Assembly (NCBI RefSeq): GCF_022899355.1
Contig: NZ_JALJCK010000004.1
Coordinates: 186,001-250,000 of the forward strand
Source of the DNA: Shinella yambaruensis
GTDB lineage: Bacteria; Pseudomonadota; Alphaproteobacteria; Rhizobiales; Rhizobiaceae
Direction: 5' to 3'
Length of the DNA: 64,000 bases
Position numbers and translations under genes: made by a program. This document shows, piece after piece, positions 35,646-43,496 of the stretch. The notes under the pieces are model-generated. The model was not told where the DNA came from. It did no database searches and worked only from the letters and a program-made list of their open reading frames with translations. Position 1 is the stretch's first letter; each line of letters begins with the position of its first letter.

Positions 35646-36647
35646 ATGACCACCCGCAGAACCTTGATTCGCACTTTTGCCCGCCTCGGCCTTGCCGTAT
35701 TGGCCAGTGGCGCGCTTGCCGGTGCTGCGCCCGTTGTGGCTGCGGCTGCAGGCTTTCCCGATCGTCCGGTGACGATTGTCGTGCCCTTCCCGCCGGCCGG
35801 CCCGCCGGATCTCCTGGCCCGCGCCATCGGCGAACACCTTTCGAAGGCCTGGGGCCAGCCGGTGCTGGTCGAAAACAAGCCCGGGGCCAATGGGGTGGTC
35901 GCGACGCAGTTCGTCGCCAATGCGCAGGCGGACGGCTACACGATCCTCGTCGGCAGCGTCGCCACGCACGCCATGAACCGCGCCCTGCGACCGGATCTGC
36001 CCTTCGACACGCTGACGGCGTTCGAGCCCGTCACCCAGCTCGGGTTCACCCCGATGCTCATAACCGCCCATCCTTCGACCGGCATCACGACGATTGTGCA
36101 GCTCGTCGAGAAGGCGAAGGCCGAGCCGGAATCCATCACCTATGCCTCGGTCGGGCAGGGCAGCGCGGCGCATCTGGCGGCCGAGCTTTTCCAGGCTGCG
36201 GCGGGCATCAGGCTGGTGCACGTGCCCTATGACGGAATCGCCCAGGCGAGCCTCGACCTGATTTCCGGCCAGGTCGATCTCGGCTTCTCGAATGTCGTCA
36301 ACATGTTGCCCTATGTGAAGGACGGCAAGAGCAACGCTCTGGCCGTGACCGACACGACCCGCGCTGCCATCCTGCCGGATGTGCCGACGCTTGCCGAAGC
36401 CTATCCCGGCATCGACGTGCGCCTCTGGTGGGGGATTTTCACGCCGGCGGGAACGCCCTCCGACGTGGTCGACAAGCTGTCCGCGGAGATCAACGTTGCG
36501 CTGAAGGACAAGGTGCTGATCGACAAATGGGCTGAATCGGCGACGACGATCGTCGGCAGCACCCCGGCCGACTTCAAGGCTCTCGTCAATGCCGACGCCG
36601 AGAAATGGGGCAAGGTCATCAAGGATGCCAACATCGTCGCCCAATAG
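35646..36647 (+). CDS. tctC: Tripartite tricarboxylate transporter binding protein TctC (Bug family)
   Basis: A 333-residue periplasmic binding protein. A signal peptide with an Arg-rich start (MTTRRTLIRTFARLGLAVLA) of about 36 residues precedes the Bug fold; FPDRPVTIVVPFPPAGPPDLLARAIGEHLSKAWGQPVLVENKPGANG is the family hallmark. CGGAGG lies seven bases before the ATG. It heads a cluster containing tctB and tctA but is separated from them by the MmgE/PrpD gene. Likely ligands are di- or tricarboxylates. Confidence 0.93.
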   Translation: MTTRRTLIRTFARLGLAVLASGALAGAAPVVAAAAGFPDRPVTIVVPFPPAGPPDLLARAIGEHLSKAWGQPVLVENKPGANGVVATQFVANAQADGYTILVGSVATHAMNRALRPDLPFDTLTAFEPVTQLGFTPMLITAHPSTGITTIVQLVEKAKAEPESITYASVGQGSAAHLAAELFQAAAGIRLVHVPYDGIAQASLDLISGQVDLGFSNVVNMLPYVKDGKSNALAVTDTTRAAILPDVPTLAEAYPGIDVRLWWGIFTPAGTPSDVVDKLSAEINVALKDKVLIDKWAESATTIVGSTPADFKALVNADAEKWGKVIKDANIVAQ

Positions 36648-36660
36648 GCGACGAGCGGAC

Positions 36661-36736
36661 TGGAGCGGTTCCAGCAGGGGTACGGAGCGGCTTTGCGTCC
36701 GCAATTGTGCCGAGACAAGGAGTTGGAAACGCTCCA
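36661..36736. repeat. Dispersed rhizobial intergenic repeat (copy 2)
   Basis: GGAGCGGTTCCAGCAGG ... GGAGCGGCTTTGCGTCCGCA ATTGTGCCGAGACAAGGAG ... GGAAACGCTCC. The ends GGAGCGGTTCC and GGAAACGCTCC are inverse repeats of each other. The TTGCGTCCGCAATTG core recurs near 47970 and, altered, near 57495. Confidence 0.6.
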
Positions 36737-36747
36737 AGCAAGAGGAT

Positions 36748-38172
36748 ATGCCCGTGAGTGCCAGTCTTTCGCTCGGCCTTGCCGAGTTTGTGAAGAATGC
36801 GGATATCGCCGATGCCGGCGAGGATGCCGTCGAACTTGCCAAGCGCGTCATCGTCGACACGGTCGCGGTGATCCTGTCGGGCGCCGGCAGCGAGGTCGCC
36901 GGACCCATGCTCGACTATGTTTCCCGCATGGGGCAGGGCGCCGTGCCGCTGATCGGAACGGATGCGTCCGCCAGCGCACCGGCAGCAGCGCTGGTCGGCG
37001 GCACGTTCGGCGCGGCGCTCGATTTCGACGATGTCCTGTCGATGATGCCGGGACATCCCGCCGCCGTCATCATGCCGGCGCTGATTGCCCAGTGCTACGA
37101 TGCGCCGATCTCCGGCCGCGACTTCGTCGATGCCTATATCGTCGGCCTCGAAGTCGGCTCCAAGCTCTCGCAGGGCGTCGGCATCCGTCACTATCAGCGC
37201 GGCTATCACACGACCGGCACGATCGCGCTGTTCTGCGCGGTGGCGGCGCTCGCCCGTCGCTTCGATCTCACCGTGGACGAAACGCGCATGGCGATGAGTC
37301 TTGCCGCCTCGACGGCCTCCGGCATCCAGGCCAATTTCGGCACGATGACCAAGCCGCTGCATTCCGGCTGGGCGGCGCAATCGGCGGTCATCGCCGTTGA
37401 CCTCGTCCGCGCAGGCTTCACCGCCTCGCTCTCGGCGCTGGAGGACAAGGGCGGTTATCTCTCGGCCTATGGCACGGAGGAGAGCGACGCCGGCAAGGTC
37501 CTGCCGCTTCTCGGCAACCCGTGGACGATCGTCTCGCCCGGCATCGCGCTGAAGAAGTTCCCGACCTGCTATGCGACGCACCGCGCCATCGATGGTGTGG
37601 CGGAAATCGAGCGCGAGGTCGGGCCGCTGCTCGGCCAGCTTGAAAAGCTGACCTGCCGCGTCGTTCCCGGAGCACTTCTGCCTTTGCGGTTCAATCGGCC
37701 GAGGACCGGTCTCGAAGGCAAGTTCAGCATGCCCTATGGCCTCGCCGTCGCCATGCTCGACCGTCACCTGACCATCGCCTCCTTCGAGGACGCCGCCGTG
37801 CTGCGGCCGGAGATCTGGTCGCTCTACGACCGGATCGAGGTCGTCGAGGACGAGGCCTGCGGCGCGGAGGACCCGGACTACAACAGGAAGAGCGCCGGAA
37901 CGCGCGGTTTTGTCGTCGTCGAGGCGCGGCTCACCGACGGTCGTACCATCATGCGCCGGGTCGACACCGCGCCCGGCCATCCCAGGCGCCCGCTGAGCTG
38001 GGCGGACCTCAACACCAAATTCCTCGATTGCGCCAAAAGCTGCGGCGTGGACGCCGGCGTCGCGCAAGCAGCCTTCGAGGCGTTGAAGGACCTCGAAAAG
38101 TCCGCGGACGTGGCAGCGCTCCTGCGTCCGCTCGTGCCCTCGGCGAAACGACGCGCGGACGCCGCGCAATAG
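36748..38172 (+). CDS. MmgE/PrpD family protein
   Basis: A 474-residue protein of the family that includes 2-methylcitrate dehydratase and cis-aconitate decarboxylase. Conserved stretches are AKRVIVDTVAVILSGAGSEVAGPM, GGTFGAALDFDDV, GYHTTGTIALFCAVAALARRF and HSGWAAQSAV, then KKFPTCYATHRAIDGV. It probably acts as a dehydratase or isomerase on a carboxylic acid brought in by the Tct system. ATG 36748 lies only two bases after GAGG, while a GTG at 36754 has AGAGGA at seven bases, so the true start may be 36754. Confidence 0.88.
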   Translation: MPVSASLSLGLAEFVKNADIADAGEDAVELAKRVIVDTVAVILSGAGSEVAGPMLDYVSRMGQGAVPLIGTDASASAPAAALVGGTFGAALDFDDVLSMMPGHPAAVIMPALIAQCYDAPISGRDFVDAYIVGLEVGSKLSQGVGIRHYQRGYHTTGTIALFCAVAALARRFDLTVDETRMAMSLAASTASGIQANFGTMTKPLHSGWAAQSAVIAVDLVRAGFTASLSALEDKGGYLSAYGTEESDAGKVLPLLGNPWTIVSPGIALKKFPTCYATHRAIDGVAEIEREVGPLLGQLEKLTCRVVPGALLPLRFNRPRTGLEGKFSMPYGLAVAMLDRHLTIASFEDAAVLRPEIWSLYDRIEVVEDEACGAEDPDYNRKSAGTRGFVVVEARLTDGRTIMRRVDTAPGHPRRPLSWADLNTKFLDCAKSCGVDAGVAQAAFEALKDLEKSADVAALLRPLVPSAKRRADAAQ

Positions 38173-38217
38173 GACGATCAGGACGCTGGTCCAGGCCGGC
38201 GTCCGGGAGGAGAACCC

Positions 38218-38667
38218 ATGAGGACCAGATTTTACGCCACGGCCGATGGCCAGGCAGGATTATTCTTTGCGCTGTTCGGCTTGTTCGTCGCCTGGCAGTC
38301 GCTGCGATATCCCCTCGGGCGCGGCGCCCAGATGGGGCCTGGCATGTTTCCCCTGGCGCTGGGCGTGCTTCTTGTCGTCGTCGGGCTGCTCGTGACGGCC
38401 AAGGCGATGCGGGCCGGGCATCCGGCCGCGCCGCCCTTCGAATGGCGGTCCGCCATCGTGGTCACGGCGGCCATTCTCGTGGCGGGAGCGCTGCTGCTGA
38501 CGGCCGGCCTTTTCGTCGCCATTCCCGCGCTGGTGCTGATCTCGGCGCTCGCGGCGCGCAACAGCCGCCTTCCGGCCGTGCTCGTCTCCGCCGCCGCGCT
38601 GACCGTCATGGCCTGGCTCCTGTTCATCGTCGGGCTGGATCTGCGGATCCCTACTTTCTGGATGTGA
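38218..38667 (+). CDS. tctB: Tripartite tricarboxylate transporter small membrane subunit TctB
   Basis: A 149-residue membrane protein with four predicted helices, starting with GQAGLFFALFGLFVAWQSLRYPLGRGAQMGPGMFPLALG, which is the conserved TctB beginning. GGGAGGAG precedes the ATG. It pairs with TctA in a secondary, cation-driven importer. tctA starts three bases after its stop. Confidence 0.92.
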   Translation: MRTRFYATADGQAGLFFALFGLFVAWQSLRYPLGRGAQMGPGMFPLALGVLLVVVGLLVTAKAMRAGHPAAPPFEWRSAIVVTAAILVAGALLLTAGLFVAIPALVLISALAARNSRLPAVLVSAAALTVMAWLLFIVGLDLRIPTFWM

Positions 38668-38670
38668 ACG

Positions 38671-40176
38671 ATGGACCTTTTCACCAATCTCCTGGCGGGT
38701 TTTGCGACATCCCTCCAGCCGGCGAACCTTCTCTATTGCCTGGTCGGCGTCATCGTCGGCACGGCGATCGGCGTCCTGCCGGGCCTCGGCCCGCTGGCGA
38801 CGATCTCCATGCTCCTGCCGCTCACCTATGCGCTGGATCCCGTGTCCGCGCTCATCATGCTGGCCGGTATCTACTACGGCGCGCAATATGGCGGCTCGAC
38901 GACGGCGATCCTCGTCAACCTGCCGGGCGAGGCTTCCTCGGTCGTCACCGCCATCGACGGGCACAAGATGGCCAATGCCGGCCGCGCCGGCGCCGCGCTC
39001 GCCATCGCCGCGCTCGCCTCCGTCTTCGCCGGCACCGTCTCGACCTTCTTCGTCGCGGGCTTTTCGCCTGTCCTCGCGAATGTCGCCCTGTCCTTCGGTC
39101 CCGCGGAATATTTCTCGCTGATGGTCGTCGGTCTCGTGGCGGCGGTCATCCTGGCGCACGGCTCGCTGCTGAAGGCGGTTGGCATGGTGCTCGTCGGCCT
39201 CGTTCTGGGCAGCGTCGGCATCGACAATAACAGCGGCGCCTATCGCTTCACCTTCGGCTCGCTGGAGCTTTCGACCGGCATCGAGTTCGTCTCGGTCGCC
39301 ATGGGCCTCTTCGCCTTCGCCGACATCATCGCCCATGTCGGCGAGAAGACCAGCAACACGCCGGTCCTTCACCGGATCACGCGGCTGTGGCCGTCGCGGG
39401 AGGATTTTCGCGATGCGACGCCGGCGGCGGCGCGCGGCACGCTGCTCGGCTCCGTCCTCGGCATTCTGCCGGGTGGCGGCGCGGCGCTCGCCTCCTTCTC
39501 CGCCTATACTCTGGAAAAGAAGGTTTCCCGGCATCCCGAGCGTTTCGGCAATGGCGCGGTCGAAGGCGTCGCCGGTCCGGAGGCCGCCAACAATGCAGCG
39601 GCGCAGACCTCCTTCATCCCCATGCTGACGCTCGGTATCCCCTCGAACGGCACCATGGCCCTGATGATGGGCGCCATGATGATCCACAACATCGCGCCCG
39701 GCCCGCAGGTCATCACCCAGCAGCCGGTGCTCTTCTGGGGCCTCATCACGTCGATGTTCGTCGGCAATGTCATGCTGGTGCTGCTCAACCTGCCGCTCGT
39801 CGGCATCTGGGTGAAGCTGATCTCGGTGCCCTACCGCTACCTCTATCCGGCCATCCTCGTCTTCTGCGTCATCGGGCTCTACAGCATCCAGAACCAGACG
39901 TTCGAGATCATGACCGCGGCGGTCTTCGGTTTCGTCGGTTACCTTTTCATGCGCATGAAATGCGAGCCGGCGCCGCTTCTGCTCGGCTTCATTCTCGGGC
40001 CCATGCTGGAATCGAACCTGAAGCGCGCTTTGCTTCTCGCCAAGGGTGATGCGACGACCTTCGTGACGCGGCCGGTCTCCGTAGTGCTGCTTCTGGTCGC
40101 CGCGCTGCTGTTGGCAACCGTCATCCTTCCCCAGTTCCGAAAGAAGCGCGAGGAGGTCTTCACAGAAGAAGCCTGA
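38671..40176 (+). CDS. tctA: Tripartite tricarboxylate transporter large permease TctA
   Basis: A 501-residue permease with about twelve helices. The family signature GTAIGVLPGLGPLATISMLLPLTYALDPVSALIMLAGIYYGAQYGGSTTAILVNLPGEASSVVTAIDGH is complete, and its inverted-repeat partner GILPGGGAALASFSAYTLEKKVS..AAAQTSFIPMLTLGIPSN is present. It carries out substrate transport with TctB after delivery by TctC. Confidence 0.96.
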   Translation: MDLFTNLLAGFATSLQPANLLYCLVGVIVGTAIGVLPGLGPLATISMLLPLTYALDPVSALIMLAGIYYGAQYGGSTTAILVNLPGEASSVVTAIDGHKMANAGRAGAALAIAALASVFAGTVSTFFVAGFSPVLANVALSFGPAEYFSLMVVGLVAAVILAHGSLLKAVGMVLVGLVLGSVGIDNNSGAYRFTFGSLELSTGIEFVSVAMGLFAFADIIAHVGEKTSNTPVLHRITRLWPSREDFRDATPAAARGTLLGSVLGILPGGGAALASFSAYTLEKKVSRHPERFGNGAVEGVAGPEAANNAAAQTSFIPMLTLGIPSNGTMALMMGAMMIHNIAPGPQVITQQPVLFWGLITSMFVGNVMLVLLNLPLVGIWVKLISVPYRYLYPAILVFCVIGLYSIQNQTFEIMTAAVFGFVGYLFMRMKCEPAPLLLGFILGPMLESNLKRALLLAKGDATTFVTRPVSVVLLLVAALLLATVILPQFRKKREEVFTEEA

Positions 40177-40339
40177 GCGGCCGGATGGCGATGCGCCGCC
40201 CGCCGGCGCGTCGCGGCCACCCCCGAAAATGCCTTTGTCCGCGCTGCGGACGGCGACCGGAGATTTCCTTCCGGCGCACGGATTCCCGCGTCCGAGCGGA
40301 CGCCCCTTGAAACGACATGCAAAGGAGCAGCAGAGAACG

Positions 40340-41215
40340 ATGACGCAAATCGAATGTGTCGTGAAATCCGGGGACCAGGTCGGCGAAGTGCCGGTCTGGT
40401 GCGACCGCACCAATCTCCTCTGGTGGATGGACGTCCGCCGTCCGCGGGTCCAGTCCTTCGACCCGGCGACGGGCGAACACAAGGTCTACCTCACCGGCGG
40501 CCGCGCGCTCGGCAGCTATGCGCTGCGGGAAAGCGGCGGCATGATCCTGGCGCAGGACGACGGCCTCTATGCCTTCGACCCCGGTGGCGGCGAGCGCGAA
40601 AAGATCTTTCATCCCGAGGAAGATCTGCCGGACAACCGCCTGAACGACGGTCGGTGCGACCGCCGAGGCCGCTTCTGGCTCGGCAGCATGAACGACAAGG
40701 TCCGCCAGGACGACGGCAACTTCTGGCGCATCGGAACGGACTTCTCCGCCAAGAGATTCTTCGACGGGATCAACATCCCGAACGGTGTCTGCTTCAGCCC
40801 CGACGACAAGACGATGTATTTTGCCGATACGCCGAAGCGCATGATGTGGGCCTTCGATTTCGACATTGACGACGGCGTCATCTCGAACCGCCGCGTTTTC
40901 GCCGACCTGACGACCAATCCCGGCCGCCCCGACGGCTCGACGGTGGACGCGGAGGGCTTCATCTGGAACTGCGAGTTCGCCGGCAAGCGCATCGTTCGCT
41001 ACGCGCCGGACGGTACGGTCGACCGCGTCGTCGAGATGCCCGTCACCAACATCACCTGCGCGGGCTTTGCCGGCCCCGGCCGCGACGTCCTCTACGTCAC
41101 CACCGCCTGGCAGGGCCTCAGCGAAGAGCAGCGCGTGGCCGAGCCGGATGCCGGCGGGCTCTTCCGTCTCGATGTCGGCGTCAAGGGCCTGCCCGAGCCG
41201 CGGTTCCAGGGTTGA
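40340..41215 (+). CDS. SMP-30/gluconolactonase family protein
   Basis: A 291-residue six-bladed beta-propeller of the SMP-30 (regucalcin, gluconolactonase) family. Metal-site motifs are GEVPVWCDRTNLLWWMD near the start, NDGRCDRRGRFWLGSM with Asn and Asp ligands, and the later PDGSTVDAEGFIWN. It would hydrolyse a lactone intermediate in the cytoplasm. ATG 40340 follows AAAGGAG at some distance. It lies between the Tct transporter and a GST-like protein. Confidence 0.9.
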   Translation: MTQIECVVKSGDQVGEVPVWCDRTNLLWWMDVRRPRVQSFDPATGEHKVYLTGGRALGSYALRESGGMILAQDDGLYAFDPGGGEREKIFHPEEDLPDNRLNDGRCDRRGRFWLGSMNDKVRQDDGNFWRIGTDFSAKRFFDGINIPNGVCFSPDDKTMYFADTPKRMMWAFDFDIDDGVISNRRVFADLTTNPGRPDGSTVDAEGFIWNCEFAGKRIVRYAPDGTVDRVVEMPVTNITCAGFAGPGRDVLYVTTAWQGLSEEQRVAEPDAGGLFRLDVGVKGLPEPRFQG

Positions 41216-41228
41216 CAGGAGAAAAGCG

Positions 41229-41846
41229 ATGAAACTTCTCTATGGCGGGCTTTCGCCCTTCGTCCGCAAGGTCATGATCGTGGCGCACGAGAAGGGGTTG
41301 GCCGACAGGCTCGAACGCGTGCCCGCGCCGGTAAATCCGCTCCAGCCGCCCGACCTTGCCATCGCGGTCAATCCGCTGGGGAAGATCCCGGCGCTGACGC
41401 TCGACGACGGCACCGTCCTCTACGGCTCGACGGTCGTCGCCGAATATCTCGACGCCCTGGACGGCGCCCCCTGCTTCTTCCCGAGCGGCGCGGCGAAATG
41501 GGCGGCGCTGCGCCGCAACGCCCTTGGAGACGGTATCCTGGAGGCCGGCCAGCTTGTCCGCATCGAGGGGCTGCGCCCCGGGGACAAGCGGTGGGACGAA
41601 TGGAAGAAGGTGCAGCTTCTGAAGGTCATGAACGGACTGGACGCGGCGGAGAAGGAGGCGGTGGATCTCGCCACCGAGACGCTGACGATCGGCGAAGTGG
41701 CGCTTGTCTGCGCGCTCGGCTGGTTCGATGTCCGCCTGCCGGATGCGGCCGGCTGGCGCGAGGGCCGGCCGGCCCTTGCCGCCTGGTTCGAGACGGTGTC
41801 GGGGAAGGCGTCCGTCGCCGCGACCGCACCCAGGGTGCCGGCATGA
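41229..41846 (+). CDS. Glutathione S-transferase family protein
   Basis: A 205-residue protein with an N-terminal thioredoxin-like domain (1-80; LYGGLSPFVRKVMIVAHEKGL and NPLGKIPALTLDDGTVLYGSTVVAEYLD, the glutathione-binding segments) and a C-terminal helical domain. AGGAG precedes the ATG. The stop overlaps the start of the next gene by four bases. In such catabolic operons GST-like proteins often act as isomerases or remove reactive intermediates; its reaction here is not known. Confidence 0.88.
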   Translation: MKLLYGGLSPFVRKVMIVAHEKGLADRLERVPAPVNPLQPPDLAIAVNPLGKIPALTLDDGTVLYGSTVVAEYLDALDGAPCFFPSGAAKWAALRRNALGDGILEAGQLVRIEGLRPGDKRWDEWKKVQLLKVMNGLDAAEKEAVDLATETLTIGEVALVCALGWFDVRLPDAAGWREGRPALAAWFETVSGKASVAATAPRVPA

Positions 41847-42475
41847 AGGCGGCCATCGAGCGGGCGATCGCCGCTGGCGTCGGCGTCGGGCAGATCAGCG
41901 ATGCCATGGACGAGCTCGGCCTGCCGCAGAACGCCGGCGGCGGCTACCGCCTGCTCGGTGGCGCCGGAGGCACCGTCTTCGGACGGGCCTTCACAGTGAA
42001 GCAAGGCCTGGCAGAACCCGGCCAGCCAGGCGTGGTGCGGCAGGGGGAGGCGGCGCTTTCCCTTGCCAGCCCCGGCGACATCCTCGTCATCGACGCCGAC
42101 GGGAATACGGATATCGCGACCTGGGGTGAGGGGCATTCGTTGCGCGCGCAGGCCAACGGATTGAACGGGATCGTGCTACACGGCGTGACGCGTGATGCCG
42201 AAGCCCTGGCGGCAGGCTCCCTTCCCGTGCTGTGCCGCGGCACATCCCCGCTGCGAAGCAAGGGCCGGTTTCATTCGGTGTCGGTCGGCGCGCCCGTAAC
42301 GGTGGCGGGAGTTCGCATAGCCCCCGGGGATCTGGTTGCCGTCAGTCTTGATGGTCTCGTGTGTATTCCCAGGGAGTTTGCCGACCGGGTCCTCGCCAAG
42401 GCCGAGGCCATCCAGGGCCTCGAAGAGGAACGCGACGCGATTTTGCGCCAGCAGCGTCCCTCGGCACGCCGCTGA
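41843..42475 (+). CDS. RraA / 4-hydroxy-4-methyl-2-oxoglutarate aldolase family protein
   Basis: A 210-residue member of the RraA-like fold, which includes the class II aldolases that split 4-hydroxy-4-methyl-2-oxoglutarate and related acids to pyruvate and a 2-oxo acid. The motif WGEGHSLRAQANGLNGIVLHGVTRDAEAL contains the Gly-Glu and the Arg-Asp pair conserved in the aldolases. The position at the end of an organic-acid catabolic operon favours the aldolase over the RNase E inhibitor role. Confidence 0.85.
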   Translation: MKAAIERAIAAGVGVGQISDAMDELGLPQNAGGGYRLLGGAGGTVFGRAFTVKQGLAEPGQPGVVRQGEAALSLASPGDILVIDADGNTDIATWGEGHSLRAQANGLNGIVLHGVTRDAEALAAGSLPVLCRGTSPLRSKGRFHSVSVGAPVTVAGVRIAPGDLVAVSLDGLVCIPREFADRVLAKAEAIQGLEEERDAILRQQRPSARR

Positions 42476-42519
42476 CCCGTAAATACCGGGAGCGGCTTCA
42501 TCTGGAGCTCGGAGAATAA

Positions 42520-42549
42520 AAACGTTTATATTGTGTCTTGAAAACGTTT
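42520..42549 (+). promoter_or_regulatory. Pair of LacI-type operators before the amino-acid-type ABC genes
   Basis: AAACGTTT at 42520-42527 and 42542-42549, each extended as AAAACGTTTATATT, with centres 22 bases apart. The sequence matches the operators at 18562/18582 and 45845. A possible -35 TTGAAA (42538-42543) overlaps the second copy. The gene they precede starts at 42690. Confidence 0.82.
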
Positions 42550-42689
42550 ATATTCCTTGTTACCACTTTCACCAAGGCTGGAGGAGGTCCGCCTGCGGCA
42601 GGAAGATGCCGGGGATGGAGCCGTTGCCGGTGAGGGGATTTGTCGAGGGCCTTCCGCATGGGCGGGCACCGACGGTTGAGGAGGAAGAG

Positions 42690-43436
42690 ATGAAAAAATT
42701 CGTTGCAACACTTGCACTTGCCGTCTTCGCGACAGGGGCCGTGCATGCGGCCGATCTCGGCGGCAAGCTTCTGAAGGTCGGCTCCGACACCACGTCGCCG
42801 CCGATGGAAAGCGTGGACCCGGCGAGCGGCCAGATCGTCGGCTTCGATGTCGACGTGGTCAATGCCATCTGCGCCAAGATCAACTGCCAGGCCGAATTCG
42901 TGACGACCGGCTGGGACGGCATCTTCGCCGCGCTCGACCAGGGCAGTTTCGACCTCGTGGCCTCGGGCGTCTCGATCACCGACGAGCGCAAGAAGGCGAT
43001 GGATTTCTCCGATCCCTATATCGTCAACAGCCAGGCGGTGCTGACGCGCGCCGAGGACCAGGGCATCACGCTGGAGACATTCAAGGCCGAAGGCCGGAAG
43101 CTCTCCGCCCAGGCCAATACGACGGACGCCCAGGTCGCCGAAGGCGTCGTCGGCAAGGAGAACGTCATCGCCTATGACAGCTTCAGCGCCGCCATCATCG
43201 CGCTGAAGAACAAGGACGTCGATGGCGTCGTGATCAACGGCGCCAATGCCGCCGCCTATGAACGGGAATTTGCCGGCGAACTCGTCGCCTCCATCAAGGA
43301 TCTCGAATCCGATCCGCTCGGCCTCGTCTTCCGCAAGGGCGACGAGAATGTCGCGGCCTTCAACGAGGGCCTGCAGGCGATCAAGGACGACGGCACGCTC
43401 GACCAACTCATCGCCAAGTATTGGGGCCTCAAGTAA
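42690..43436 (+). CDS. Amino-acid-type ABC transporter substrate-binding protein
   Basis: A 248-residue solute-binding protein family 3 member. A signal peptide of about 21 residues (cleavage after VHA) precedes LGGKLLKVGSDTTSPPMESVDPASGQIVGFDVDVVNAICAKINCQAEFVTTGWDGIFAALDQGSFDLVASGVSITDERKKAMDFSDPY, the family signature. GAGGAAG precedes the ATG. It is placed under LacI-type operators, which is unusual for an amino-acid transporter and may mean that the ligand is a sugar-amino acid or another compound linked to glycoside use. A hairpin separates it from the permease gene. Confidence 0.92.
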   Translation: MKKFVATLALAVFATGAVHAADLGGKLLKVGSDTTSPPMESVDPASGQIVGFDVDVVNAICAKINCQAEFVTTGWDGIFAALDQGSFDLVASGVSITDERKKAMDFSDPYIVNSQAVLTRAEDQGITLETFKAEGRKLSAQANTTDAQVAEGVVGKENVIAYDSFSAAIIALKNKDVDGVVINGANAAAYEREFAGELVASIKDLESDPLGLVFRKGDENVAAFNEGLQAIKDDGTLDQLIAKYWGLK

Positions 43437-43443
43437 GAGGTTC

Positions 43444-43474
43444 TGCCGGAAGCACCGTGCGGGCGCTTCCGGCA
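43444..43474 (+). terminator. Hairpin after the binding-protein gene
   Basis: TGCCGGAAGC (43444-43453) and GCTTCCGGCA (43465-43474) form a perfect 10-bp stem with an 11-base loop, starting seven bases after the stop codon and without a U-run. It probably raises the ratio of binding protein to permease. Confidence 0.7.
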
Positions 43475-43496
43475 TGTCGTGATGCCGGAGGCCGAA

